Below the pieces are notes generated by a model that did not search any database, was not told where the DNA came from, and saw only the letters and a program-made list of their open reading frames with translations. Shown here in pieces: positions 1 to 7,083 of a stretch of DNA of 10,520 nucleotides. Each line of letters opens with the position of its first letter. Positions within the stretch are counted from its first letter, which is position 1. Origin of the DNA: Candidatus Peribacteraceae bacterium (GTDB taxonomy: Bacteria > Patescibacteriota > Gracilibacteria > Peribacterales > Peribacteraceae); NCBI GenBank assembly GCA_013140485.1, contig JABFSS010000044.1:1-10520 (forward strand), read 5' to 3'. The position numbers were made by a program, and so were the translations under genes.

Positions 1-548
1 ATTTCCATCGCTTTGATCTTCTTTTCTACTGTCGCTGAGACGTCACAGAACGTGGTCGGAGTGAATGCCGGCGCGAATTGTTTAAAAGCCCACTCGGTCG
101 AAGAGCGTACTTCGTATCCGTAGACCCTCTTTACCGTCGAACTTTTCATCGGACGCGTTGCCGTCAGCACCGCGCGGAATGTCAGTTGATGATCAATGTT
201 CAAATCTCCTCCGTGCTGCGTGTACACCGTCTCCGGTTTGACGCGCTCGATTTCTTTTTCCACGACCTTGATGATGTCGAGCAGCGGGACGGTGTCGAAG
301 CGGTTATCGGGGAGCTTCGCGAGCGAGACTTTCTCCGCGCCCAAGAATGCGCCGATCTTCTCCGCCTCTTCGTGGAGTTTTTTGAGCAGCGCCGGGTCCG
401 CGTCCTTCGGATTCTCGTACCGCGAGCTGATGCCTTCGCCCAAAATCAATATCGACACGCGGTTACCTTCCGCAGCCAGGCGGGCAATGGTTCCTCCGCA
501 GCCGAGGACTTCGTCATCGGGGTGGGCGGCTACGACGAGAATGTTCAT
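1..548 (-). CDS. PIG-L/LmbE-family sugar N-deacetylase (3' end cut by window edge)
   Basis: The frame is open from an ATG at 546-548 to the left edge, giving 182 residues of a protein that continues outside. Seen: the N-terminus reads MNILVVAAHPDDEVLGCGG, the family's first metal-binding motif (His9, Asp11, Asp12), and HGGDLNIDHQ at residues 112-121 supplies the second (Asp115, Asp119, His120). The family hydrolyses N-acetyl groups from GlcNAc-type sugars and related compounds using zinc. The start overlaps the stop of the formyltransferase upstream by ATGA, which implies translational coupling. Inference: in this operon it removes an acetyl group from a pseudaminic-type sugar or an intermediate, perhaps freeing an amine for formylation or amidination. 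The substrate cannot be read from sequence. The family assignment is secure; the role is open. Confidence 0.93.
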   Translation of the reverse strand, partial: MNILVVAAHPDDEVLGCGGTIARLAAEGNRVSILILGEGISSRYENPKDADPALLKKLHEEAEKIGAFLGAEKVSLAKLPDNRFDTVPLLDIIKVVEKEIERVKPETVYTQHGGDLNIDHQLTFRAVLTATRPMKSSTVKRVYGYEVRSSTEWAFKQFAPAFTPTTFCDVSATVEKKIKAME

Positions 549-1228
549 AGGGTGTCGGGAACAACGGATACATCGGCTTCTGTGCGGCCATCCACAAGTC
601 TAGCATTCCGCTGCTCATAGCGGAAACCGTTGTTTCGGGTAAAAGCGGCAGGATACCCCTCTCCATCAAGCATCCGGATGAAGTCGTAGAGCTTCTCGGG
701 GGAGAGGTCTGGGGGAATTTCACTCTCTTGAGGAGTCCGGCGTTTGAACGTCACCACTTTTCCGGTCTGCGGCGTCGGTTCCGGATGGGTACTGATGATT
801 TTTCCGATCATCTGCGCCGCGAGCTCGCTCGAACGCTCAAGAATTTCCTGCGCCGTGCCATCCAAACTCATCGGTTGCTTCAAGTAGACAGGACCGGCGT
901 CGATTTCCTCCGTCATCCGGTGTGCGGTGAGGACGGTGTCCTTCTTCCCGAGCAGAATCAGATGCTGCAACGGTGATCCTCCGCGCCCGAACGGGAGATC
1001 GGTCATGTGGAAATTCACACATTCGAAGGCGGAGATGATCTCCTGCGGCACGATCCACGACCAATGCAGGAAGAAGACGTAGCGAGGGGAGATTTTTTTC
1101 AGAATCGCTGCAGTGAGTTCCTCTTTCGATGAAAAGTATTGCCAGGTTCCCGGAAGTTTCGAGATTGTGTCGTCGAACACGCGACGGTTCCAAGATTTTG
1201 AGCCGCAGACGACGTAGGTTTCGGTCAT
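545..1228 (-). CDS. Formyltransferase family protein, likely sugar N-formyltransferase
   Basis: This 227-residue protein resembles the N-terminal catalytic domain of 10-formyltetrahydrofolate-dependent formyltransferases (Met-tRNA and sugar N-formyltransferases). The catalytic triad can be read: Asn72 and His74 in VNFHMTDLPFGRGGSP, and Asp110 in EEIDAGPVYLK. The C-terminal part (from about residue 175, SPEKLYDFIRMLDGEGYPA) looks like the short extension of sugar formyltransferases rather than the tRNA-binding domain of Fmt, and the protein is shorter than Fmt (about 310 residues). Its ATG overlaps the pseGH stop by 4 bp, and its own stop overlaps the deacetylase start by 4 bp, so all three are probably translationally coupled. 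N-formylated pseudaminic acids are known, so transfer of formyl to an amine of the nonulosonic acid or its precursor is the likely role. Direct substrate evidence is absent. Confidence 0.85.
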   Translation of the reverse strand: MTETYVVCGSKSWNRRVFDDTISKLPGTWQYFSSKEELTAAILKKISPRYVFFLHWSWIVPQEIISAFECVNFHMTDLPFGRGGSPLQHLILLGKKDTVLTAHRMTEEIDAGPVYLKQPMSLDGTAQEILERSSELAAQMIGKIISTHPEPTPQTGKVVTFKRRTPQESEIPPDLSPEKLYDFIRMLDGEGYPAAFTRNNGFRYEQRNARLVDGRTEADVSVVPDTL

Positions 1229-2736
1229 GGGCGATGAAAGACGAGATGATACACGGGATTGCCTCGCAGAGTCTCTTTCCCCAGCTCTTTAAATCCGGCT
1301 TTGAGGAACGCTTTCCGCGACGCGTCGTTGTCCGTTTTCGCGAAAGCGTGGACCGCTCCGGACGTTGTCGCTTTGAAAAATCTTTTCAGACCTTCTTCAA
1401 TCAACGGCGTCCCGTAGCCCTTTCCGCGCGCCTCCGGCGCCAGGTGAATATCAATCTCGGCGTCACCATCATTGCGAATGTCGAAGCGGATCTGTCCGAC
1501 GGGACGGTCACCGTCCATCCCGATGAAGATTTTGGAATTTTTGTCTGCGAGTTTGCCCTCGATCCATTTTTTATGAGTTTCCCAGGAGATCTGATCCGGC
1601 GAAAAGGAGGACTCCCGGATGACGGGGTCGTTTGCCCACTCGTGCAGGAGGCGGGCGTCGTCGATGGTCGCATCTCGTACTGTCAGTGGAGGTGTCAGCT
1701 CAGACGTCGGCGTCTGAGCTGACGTTGCGTTCATCGCCTGGAGCACGCGCACCACACCTTCGCCATCGATAGTCTCGATGCCCTTACGGGAATGCTCCGC
1801 GCGCCAGTGTTCATCATGGATGAGTTGAGAAATGAGACGGACGAGGTCGTCTTCGGAGATATCCGGATACCATCCGGCGTTCTTCGCGAGTCCTTGTTTC
1901 TCCAGCGCGGCCGCGACCGCCACCTGATTCTCGGCGAATGCGCCGGTGAGGAACGGCACGCCCATACAAAGGAGTTCCCAGCTTGTGGTCCCGGCCGCCG
2001 CGATCGCGAAATCCGACTCGGCCATGCGCACGGGCATGTCGCTGGCATTGGCGACGAGGCCGATGGAGACCTTGGAAGCGGCTGCCTGGTGCCGAAGCTC
2101 GCGCAGGTGCGGATTGCCAGAACCGATCACCACGGTGACAGTCCCGGGAAACGCTGTCTTTCCGACGGCGTCGATCACTTGCGCCGTCACATGGTGAGGA
2201 TCGGTTCCGCCGAGAGTCACGAGAATGTTTTGGACCGGTCCCGTCCGCTCTTTTCTGCGGTCTTTCCATGCGCGGAACTCGCGCCGGAGCATTGCGTACC
2301 GCGGTCCGAGCAGGAGACGAGTCTCCGGCCCCTTCTTTTTGTACCATTCTTCGCGCGCGGAGACGTTCTGGTTGAGCACGATATCAGCGCAGTACGAGCC
2401 CGCATGGCCGTAGTCGTCGAGAAAGAGCACTTTCACCCCTTCCCGCTTCAACGCCGCTTGGTAGTCCGCGCCGAAATCGTATCCGTCGACGACGACCCAT
2501 TCCGCTCCCGTTTGTTTGGCGTGTCGTGCGGTCTCCCGCGCGTCTTCGTCATCGTACGGCTTCGCGGCGATCCCCATCGCCTCCATTTCTTCTTTCTTCA
2601 GCCGCTCTTCGAGTCCGGCGCTCACAAATGTCACGTCGTCTCCCGCGTCTTTCATCGTCTGCGCCAGTGCGATGCAGCGCATCACATGACCCGTCCCTAT
2701 TTCAGTACTGGCATCCGTGCGAAAGATAATCTTCAT
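1225..2736 (-). CDS. pseG: PseG-PseH fusion: UDP-sugar hydrolase plus GNAT N-acetyltransferase
   Basis: The 503-residue protein holds two pathway enzymes. Residues 1 to about 335 are PseG, which cleaves UDP from UDP-2,4-diacetamido-2,4,6-trideoxy-L-altrose. It has GTGHVMRC with His17, the catalytic base position in Campylobacter PseG, then LVTLGGTDP (172-180) and AAAGTTSWELLCMGVP with FAENQ (about 246-271), typical of this GT-B-like fold. Residues about 350-503 are a GNAT acetyltransferase of PseH type, with the acetyl-CoA loop ARGKGYG at 436-442; PseH acetylates the C4 amine just before the PseG step. The Thr/Pro-rich linker (about 336-350) is encoded by a perfect palindrome (1694-1723). Start: ATG at 2734-2736, after a 24-bp AT-rich gap from spsF, with no Shine-Dalgarno site. 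Such a fusion keeps both activities at fixed ratio. Assignment of the two halves is strong. Confidence 0.93.
   Translation of the reverse strand: MKIIFRTDASTEIGTGHVMRCIALAQTMKDAGDDVTFVSAGLEERLKKEEMEAMGIAAKPYDDEDARETARHAKQTGAEWVVVDGYDFGADYQAALKREGVKVLFLDDYGHAGSYCADIVLNQNVSAREEWYKKKGPETRLLLGPRYAMLRREFRAWKDRRKERTGPVQNILVTLGGTDPHHVTAQVIDAVGKTAFPGTVTVVIGSGNPHLRELRHQAAASKVSIGLVANASDMPVRMAESDFAIAAAGTTSWELLCMGVPFLTGAFAENQVAVAAALEKQGLAKNAGWYPDISEDDLVRLISQLIHDEHWRAEHSRKGIETIDGEGVVRVLQAMNATSAQTPTSELTPPLTVRDATIDDARLLHEWANDPVIRESSFSPDQISWETHKKWIEGKLADKNSKIFIGMDGDRPVGQIRFDIRNDGDAEIDIHLAPEARGKGYGTPLIEEGLKRFFKATTSGAVHAFAKTDNDASRKAFLKAGFKELGKETLRGNPVYHLVFHRP
1694..1723. repeat. Perfect 30-bp palindrome inside the PseG/PseH linker
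   Basis: The left arm GTCAGCTCAGACG (1694-1706) and the right arm CGTCTGAGCTGAC (1711-1723) are exact reverse complements around the 4-base loop TCGG. The element is 30 bp, a multiple of three, and encodes the Thr/Ser/Pro-containing linker (residues about 338-348) between the PseG and GNAT domains, without disturbing either. No U-tract follows on the coding strand, so it is not an obvious terminator. It could be an inserted small palindromic element or an RNA hairpin that slows ribosomes between domains; which one cannot be decided here. Confidence 0.85.
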
Positions 2737-2740
2737 TTGA

Positions 2741-2768
2741 AAAGAATTATGAATAAAGAATTATGAGA
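2741..2768. repeat. 14-bp AT-rich tandem repeat at the spsF/pseG junction
   Basis: Two adjacent 14-bp units on the plus strand, AAAGAATTATGAAT (2741-2754) and AAAGAATTATGAGA (2755-2768), share their first 12 bases. They fill most of the 24-bp gap and run over the spsF stop (TAA at 2761-2763) and its last codons. On the coding strand each unit contains CATAAT, close to a -10 box; the nearer one lies 9 bases before the pseG ATG. The stretch is much more AT-rich than its surroundings. Confidence 0.75.
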
Positions 2769-3465
2769 TGTGCGCGTTGATTTTGCCGATCTCCGGATGC
2801 CGTTCAAGGAGAGCAAGAATTTCGTCCTGTCCGAAAATCCGGTTTCCCAGTTCCTTAAATACGGCGCGGACGAAGGCGAGGTCTTCCGGGTAATCCACCG
2901 TCCACCGGAGAGATCCGCGGTTTTGCGTCTGCGTGACGTGCCCGATGCGGAAGAGCTTCGGATCATGCATATACGGAGTCACATGTTCCCGCTCATCCGG
3001 CTTGCGCGCTTCCGCCGCCGCTTTCTCCAGCACCGCGCGTGAAAAAACTTCGGCATCGAGCCCTTTGGGGAACGTCCTTTCCAGCGAATTGGTGACGTAG
3101 TCATACTTTCCCGTCTTGAACTCTTCTACGACGCGTTTAATGACAGCGGGGTCGAGCAGGGGACAATCGGCGGTCAGGCGCGTGATGATGTCCGCTTCGT
3201 ACGCCGCCGCCGCCTTCGCGTACCGATCCAAGACGTCATCAAGACTCCCGCGGAAGCAGGGGATCTTCTTCTCGGTGCAAAATGCTTCGACAGGATCATC
3301 CGTTGGGTCCGTCGACGTCGCGACGACGACCTCACCGAACGCTTCAGATGCTCGTGCACGCCGCACCACATGCAACAGCTCGGGTGTGCCTTCGATATCG
3401 GCGAGAATTTTCCCCGGCAGTCTGCTCGAGGTCATGCGGCCCTGGATGATGGCGACGTTCTTCAT
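2761..3465 (-). CDS. spsF: SpsF-type cytidylyltransferase, probable CMP-pseudaminic acid synthetase
   Basis: A 234-residue protein of the SpsF/acylneuraminate cytidylyltransferase group. The N-terminus has the nucleotide-binding motif IIQGRMTSSRLPGK (residues 6-19), followed by STDPTDDP (51-58), and TRLTADCPLLDP (95-106), whose Asp100 matches the metal-binding position of the nucleotidyltransferase fold. The known role of such enzymes in nonulosonic acid operons is to activate the finished sugar with CTP, giving the CMP-sugar used by glycosyltransferases. Campylobacter and Helicobacter PseF are of the related NeuA-like group; in other bacteria an SpsF protein sits beside pseG, as here. The start at 3463-3465 lies 5 bp after the pseC stop. 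The last codons overlap an AT-rich tandem repeat. The family is clear; the exact acceptor sugar is inferred from neighbours. Confidence 0.88.
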   Translation of the reverse strand: MKNVAIIQGRMTSSRLPGKILADIEGTPELLHVVRRARASEAFGEVVVATSTDPTDDPVEAFCTEKKIPCFRGSLDDVLDRYAKAAAAYEADIITRLTADCPLLDPAVIKRVVEEFKTGKYDYVTNSLERTFPKGLDAEVFSRAVLEKAAAEARKPDEREHVTPYMHDPKLFRIGHVTQTQNRGSLRWTVDYPEDLAFVRAVFKELGNRIFGQDEILALLERHPEIGKINAHIS

Positions 3466-3470
3466 GCGGG

Positions 3471-4664
3471 TCAGCGGGAATAATGCGTCAGGACTTTTTC
3501 CATGGCGGTGATCACGTCGCCGGCGTCATCATCGGTCATCGTGGCGAACATCGGGAGCGATAAAATTCGTTCAAAGGCCTTCTCTGCGACCGGGCACATG
3601 CCTTCTTTCGTTCCAAAGTTCTTCCGGTAGTACGGATGGAGATGCACGGGGATGTAATGCACGTTCACGCCGATGTTTTCGGCTCTTAGTGCCTGGAAGA
3701 TCTGATTGCGGTCCGCAGAGAGTCCCTCCAAATCCAGTTGAATCACGTAGAGGTGATAGGCGTGCGTGACGTCACTGCGAACAGACAGCGGCTTCAGTCC
3801 TTTCATGGATGAAAATGCCGCGTCGTACTTCTTCGCGAGCGCTTGGCGTCGCTTCGTCCATGCGGGAACGTTGGTCAGCTGGCTGATGCCGAGCGCGCAC
3901 TGGATATCCGTGAGGCGGTAGTTGTATCCCACGTCCGGCATTTCGTAGAACCAAGCGCCTTTTTCCTGACGCTCGCGGTGGTCGGTGGTGATTCCGTGGT
4001 TGCGGAATCGCCGCATGCGGGTCGCAACGTCCGGATCATCCGTCGTGATCATGCCGCCTTCGCCCGTGGCGATCGGCTTTACGGGGTGGAAGCTGAACGT
4101 GCTCAGGTCCGCGAGCGACCCGACAGGTTTCTTTTTATACGTTCCTCCGAGCGCGTGGCAGGCATCGGCGATCAGTGTCAGCTTCTTTTTCTCCGTGATC
4201 GCCCGCAGCGCGCCATAGTCACAGGGTTGTCCGGCGTAATCGACGGCGACGACGACCTTCGTCTTCTTCGTCAGCCGAGATTCCAAACTCTTCGGATCGA
4301 TGAGCAGCGTCTCAGAGTCCACATCGGCGAAGACCGGCGTCGCTCCGAGGTACACGGCGGCATTCGCGGACGCGGCAAACGTCATCGCCGGAACAATCAC
4401 GTCATCTCCCGGTCTGATCTGCGCCCCGTACATCGCGGCATGCAGCGCAGCGGTGCCATTGCTGACCGCGACGGCTTCTTTGGCTCCCGTAAAGGAAGCA
4501 AAGGCCTTCTCGAACTGCGAAACCTTGGGGCCCGTCGTGAGCCAATCGGAACGCAGGACGTCATTCACCGCGCGAATGTCTTCGTCACTCACCGATTGCC
4601 GCCCATACGGAAGCAGCGTCGCGCGTACGGGAGTGCCGCCGTCGATGGCGAGGCGGGCGGTCAT
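3471..4664 (-). CDS. pseC: PseC: UDP-4-amino-4,6-dideoxy-N-acetyl-L-altrosamine aminotransferase
   Basis: A 397-residue DegT/DnrJ/EryC1-family PLP aminotransferase, full length for PseC. Seen: VSNGTAALHAAMYG (68-80) for cofactor phosphate binding, IADACHALGG (165-174) with Asp167 contacting the pyridine nitrogen, and SFHPVKPIATGEGG (191-204) with Lys196 as the Schiff-base lysine. PseC transfers an amino group from glutamate to C4 of the 4-keto sugar nucleotide made by PseB, in the cytoplasm. It follows pseB by only 3 bp (TGA TCC ATG on the coding strand), so the two are probably translated together. Paralogous sugar aminotransferases exist, but the PseB partner and the PseG/PseH fusion downstream favour PseC over other members. 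Confidence 0.94.
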   Translation of the reverse strand: MTARLAIDGGTPVRATLLPYGRQSVSDEDIRAVNDVLRSDWLTTGPKVSQFEKAFASFTGAKEAVAVSNGTAALHAAMYGAQIRPGDDVIVPAMTFAASANAAVYLGATPVFADVDSETLLIDPKSLESRLTKKTKVVVAVDYAGQPCDYGALRAITEKKKLTLIADACHALGGTYKKKPVGSLADLSTFSFHPVKPIATGEGGMITTDDPDVATRMRRFRNHGITTDHRERQEKGAWFYEMPDVGYNYRLTDIQCALGISQLTNVPAWTKRRQALAKKYDAAFSSMKGLKPLSVRSDVTHAYHLYVIQLDLEGLSADRNQIFQALRAENIGVNVHYIPVHLHPYYRKNFGTKEGMCPVAEKAFERILSLPMFATMTDDDAGDVITAMEKVLTHYSR

Positions 4665-4667
4665 GGA

Positions 4668-5630
4668 TCAGAGCATGGTGGCGAGTTGCTGCGCGGTGAG
4701 CCACTCCGTGTTCGTGTCGCTCGCGTACTGCCAGCCCGCTTTGGGGCGCGGGCCCTTCCAGTTCGTAAACGCCCACGAGGGGGCTTCGGGTTCGATCACA
4801 AACATATCGTCCAATTCCACCGCGTGCCGCGCTTCGTCCGTGGAGAGCAGACACTCGTGGAGTTTCTCTCCCGGGCGGATGCCCGTCACCACGCGCTTGC
4901 AGCCGGGCGCGAGCACGTCGGCGAGGTCCGTAAGCCGCGCGCTGGGGATCTTGGGGATGAACACTTCGCCTCCATGCATTTCCGAGAGACACTTGAGGAC
5001 GAAATGCACACCGTGATCGAGGGTCAGCCAGAAACGCGTCATCCGGTCGTCGGTGATCGTGATCGTTCCGGATGCTTTTTGTGACCGGAAGAGCGGCACC
5101 ACACTGCCGCGACTTCCCACCACGTTTCCGTACCGCACGCAGCTGAACAGCGTTCCTCCCACGCCCGAGTATGCGTTGCTCTGGACGAAGAGTTTCTCCG
5201 CGCACAGCTTGGTCGCGCCGTACAAGTTGACGGGATTCACCGCTTTGTCCGTACTGAGTGCGATAACTTTCTTCACGCCCGAGTCGATGGCCGCGTTGAT
5301 GATGTTCTCGGCTCCGATAATGTTCGTGTGAATCGCTTCGATCGGGTTATATTCGCAGGCGGGGACGTGCTTGAGCGCCGCGGCGTGAATCACCACGTCG
5401 ACGCCTTGCATGGCGCGCTTGAGGCGGTCACGGTTGCGGACATCGCCGATAAAGTACCGCATCGCCGGGCCGTCGTACCCTTCAGACCGCATGTCGTGCT
5501 GCTTGAGCTCATCGCGGCTGAAGACGATCAGTTTATGGGGACGCAGCTCTTTGAGCGCGATTTCCGCGAATTTCTTTCCAAAGGAGCCTGTGCCTCCGGT
5601 GACGAGGATCGACAAATTTTCAGTAGTCAT
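4668..5630 (-). CDS. pseB: PseB: UDP-GlcNAc 4,6-dehydratase (inverting)
   Basis: A 320-residue extended short-chain dehydrogenase/reductase, the usual PseB/FlaA1 length. Visible parts: the Rossmann loop TGGTGSFGKKF (11-21), SRDELKQHDM (38-47) as in known PseB proteins, the active-site cluster STDKAVNP (126-133) giving Thr127, Asp128 and Lys129, and YGATK with Tyr137 and Lys141. The C-terminus has the sugar-nucleotide motif GIRPGEKLHE. PseB removes water across C4-C6 of UDP-GlcNAc and inverts C5, committing it to the L-altro series and hence to pseudaminic acid. It lacks the N-terminal membrane domain of PglF/WbpM-type dehydratases, which supports PseB over legionaminic or bacillosamine enzymes. 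A 55-bp gap separates it from the methylase upstream. Confidence 0.95.
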   Translation of the reverse strand: MTTENLSILVTGGTGSFGKKFAEIALKELRPHKLIVFSRDELKQHDMRSEGYDGPAMRYFIGDVRNRDRLKRAMQGVDVVIHAAALKHVPACEYNPIEAIHTNIIGAENIINAAIDSGVKKVIALSTDKAVNPVNLYGATKLCAEKLFVQSNAYSGVGGTLFSCVRYGNVVGSRGSVVPLFRSQKASGTITITDDRMTRFWLTLDHGVHFVLKCLSEMHGGEVFIPKIPSARLTDLADVLAPGCKRVVTGIRPGEKLHECLLSTDEARHAVELDDMFVIEPEAPSWAFTNWKGPRPKAGWQYASDTNTEWLTAQQLATML

Positions 5631-5637
5631 CTTGCGT

Positions 5638-5643
5638 ATGGTA
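5638..5643 (-). promoter_or_regulatory. Weak -10-like hexamer before pseB
   Basis: On the coding strand the 55-bp gap before pseB contains TGGTACCAT, an extended -10-like element (TGn followed by TACCAT, four of six bases to consensus), 7 bases before the ATG. No matching -35 box is visible. If used, the transcript would begin at or next to the ATG. The gap also holds a short GC stem (5649-5660) with no U-tract. Confidence 0.22.
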
Positions 5644-5685
5644 CCACACCCCGGGCGGGGCGCTTCTGGCTTGCCCTGGGCCGAT

Positions 5686-6303
5686 TCAGCGTTTTTCGAA
5701 GAGCCACCACGTCAGGCGGTCAAAGCCCTCTTCGGCGCTCAAGTACCCCTCCTTCACCAGGCTCAGTTCCGAGTGGTTCTTCCGGTAGAGCGCCCCGTAA
5801 TCGCGCCGGAACAGCGCGCCCTCGTGGCCGCGGTAGGGGACCTCCTCGGTTTTGTCCGCGAAGTATTCCATGCAGAGCACGTACCGCTTGCTGCACCGCA
5901 CGATTTCGGACATCACCGCTGCGAGCGATTCCTCCGGTTGGTGGATGAGCACGCCCGTCGTGAACGTCAGATCGAAAAACCCGTCGCGAAACGGCAGATT
6001 CTGCGCCGCGGCCTTGATCGCGTTGATGGCGGGGAATTCTTCATGGAGTCTGCGGAGCGCGTCCAAGTTGATGTCGATGCCGTAGATGTCGTGCCATTCC
6101 ATCGGAGGGTGCATCCACCGCAAGTTGCCGCCGACGTTGCAGCCGATTTCGAGGACGCTCTTCACCGACAGTTCCGGCAGCAGTTTTTTCCAAAACCCCG
6201 CGCGCTTGTCGTACGCGTTCTTGTTGCGTTCGTTGTAGGCGTCGCCGAACTCGCCTCCCCAGAGGTTTTGGAGCCGCTGAGCCTCGCTTTTCGTCTCAGG
6301 CAT
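5686..6303 (-). CDS. Pseudaminic acid biosynthesis-associated SAM methyltransferase
   Basis: A 205-residue class I methyltransferase. Motif I is VLEIGCNVGGN (50-60), an acidic residue ends the second strand (YGIDIN, Asp77), and LPFRDGFFDLTFTTGVLIHQ (103-122) covers motifs II and III. The N-terminus (LWGGEFGDAYNERNK, 14-28) and the overall length match the small methylase family found linked to pseudaminic acid genes in many bacteria. The methyl acceptor of that family is, to my knowledge, not established. The gene sits between hisF and pseB, 17 bp after the hisF stop. Methylation of a hydroxyl or of the acetamidino nitrogen of the sugar is plausible. The start at 6301-6303 is the only good one near the family's usual N-terminus; it lacks a close Shine-Dalgarno site (GGTGA lies rather far upstream). 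Confidence 0.88.
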   Translation of the reverse strand: MPETKSEAQRLQNLWGGEFGDAYNERNKNAYDKRAGFWKKLLPELSVKSVLEIGCNVGGNLRWMHPPMEWHDIYGIDINLDALRRLHEEFPAINAIKAAAQNLPFRDGFFDLTFTTGVLIHQPEESLAAVMSEIVRCSKRYVLCMEYFADKTEEVPYRGHEGALFRRDYGALYRKNHSELSLVKEGYLSAEEGFDRLTWWLFEKR

Positions 6304-6309
6304 GACCGG

Positions 6310-6315
6310 ATCGTA
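6310..6315 (-). promoter_or_regulatory. Weak -10-like hexamer before the pseudaminic methylase
   Basis: The coding strand reads TACGAT 6 bases before the ATG, within the 17-bp gap after hisF. It fits the minimal TAnnnT pattern but has no recognisable -35 box, so it is only suggestive. Confidence 0.15.
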
Positions 6316-6320
6316 TCACC

Positions 6321-7079
6321 CTAGATGCGCACGGGGAACCCGTGATCGTGCAGATACTGCTTCGCTTCCTTCGGCGTTTGCTGCGTAAACTGGAACATCG
6401 CGCTTGCCGCAACCGCCGAGGCTCTCCCGTCCGTCAGCACCTCCGCCATGTGGGCGTACGTGCCGCAGCCGCCTGCGGCGATCACCAGAATCTTCACCGC
6501 GTCGGCCACTTGGCGCGTCAGTTCCACGTCGTAGCCGGTCATCGTGCCGTCGCGTTCGACGGACGTGAGGAGAATTTCGCCGGCGCCCAGGGCTTCGACG
6601 CGCTTGGCGTGCTCGACGGGAGTGAGTCCCGTCGCCTTGGTCCCGCAGTGCGTGAACACTTCGTAGCCGCCGTTCGGATTTCGCTTCGCGTCGATGGAGA
6701 CGACGGCGCATTGCGACCCGAAACTCGCTGCGATCTCGCGCACGATCGCGCTTCTCTCCACCGCCGCCGTATTCACGACTACTTTGTCCGCTCCCGCTCT
6801 GAGTAATCTGGTGACGTCCTCCAGCGTCCGAATTCCTCCGCCCACCGAGAACGGCACGAAGCAATCGTCCGCCAGTTCGTCGACGATCTCGACGTCCGGC
6901 AATCTGCTTTCGGACGTCGCGGCGATATCGAGCAGCACCAGCTCGTCCACTTCGCGCATGCAGAACACTTTCACCGCCTGCTGGGCGCTGCCGACCAGGC
7001 GCCAGGAGTTGAAGCCTTCGCCTTTCATCAGGCCTTGGCCTTTCCAGAGGAGCGTGGGGATGACGCGGATCTTGAGCAT
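6321..7079 (-). CDS. hisF: HisF-like subunit of the sugar amidination system (WbuZ type)
   Basis: A 252-residue (beta/alpha)8 barrel of the HisF family. It keeps GGGIRTLEDV (80-89), INTAAVE-like VNTAAVE (102-108), FGSQCAVVSIDAKR (120-133) with Asp130, and LLTSVERDGT (170-179). The N-terminal RVIPTLLWKGQGLMKG (5-20) places Leu11 where true HisF has the catalytic Asp11. Without that Asp, imidazole glycerol phosphate formation is unlikely. Together with adjacent hisH and the amidotransferase, this marks the HisF paralogue of glycan amidination, which helps deliver ammonia made by HisH. The gene order amidotransferase-hisH-hisF matches Campylobacter jejuni pseA-hisH-hisF. The ATG lies 4 bp after the hisH stop. 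No other histidine genes are present. It is named by family; the role is not histidine synthesis. Confidence 0.92.
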   Translation of the reverse strand: MLKIRVIPTLLWKGQGLMKGEGFNSWRLVGSAQQAVKVFCMREVDELVLLDIAATSESRLPDVEIVDELADDCFVPFSVGGGIRTLEDVTRLLRAGADKVVVNTAAVERSAIVREIAASFGSQCAVVSIDAKRNPNGGYEVFTHCGTKATGLTPVEHAKRVEALGAGEILLTSVERDGTMTGYDVELTRQVADAVKILVIAAGGCGTYAHMAEVLTDGRASAVAASAMFQFTQQTPKEAKQYLHDHGFPVRI

Positions 7080-7083
7080 GGGG

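Noticed and set aside
545..1228. Methionyl-tRNA formyltransferase
   Set aside because: It is too short, lacks an Fmt-like tRNA-binding C-terminal domain, and sits in a sugar operon without def or other translation genes.
3843..5084. Long plus-strand open frame (about 400 codons)
   Set aside because: It is antisense to pseC and pseB, which are unambiguous; no family motif is visible in it.
5649..5660. Possible terminator stem before pseB
   Set aside because: The stem is only 4 bp with no U-tract after it on the coding strand.
6462..6479. 7-bp GC-rich hairpin (GCCGCAG / CTGCGGC)
   Set aside because: It lies within the conserved glycine-rich coding region of hisF, and GC-rich codons explain it.
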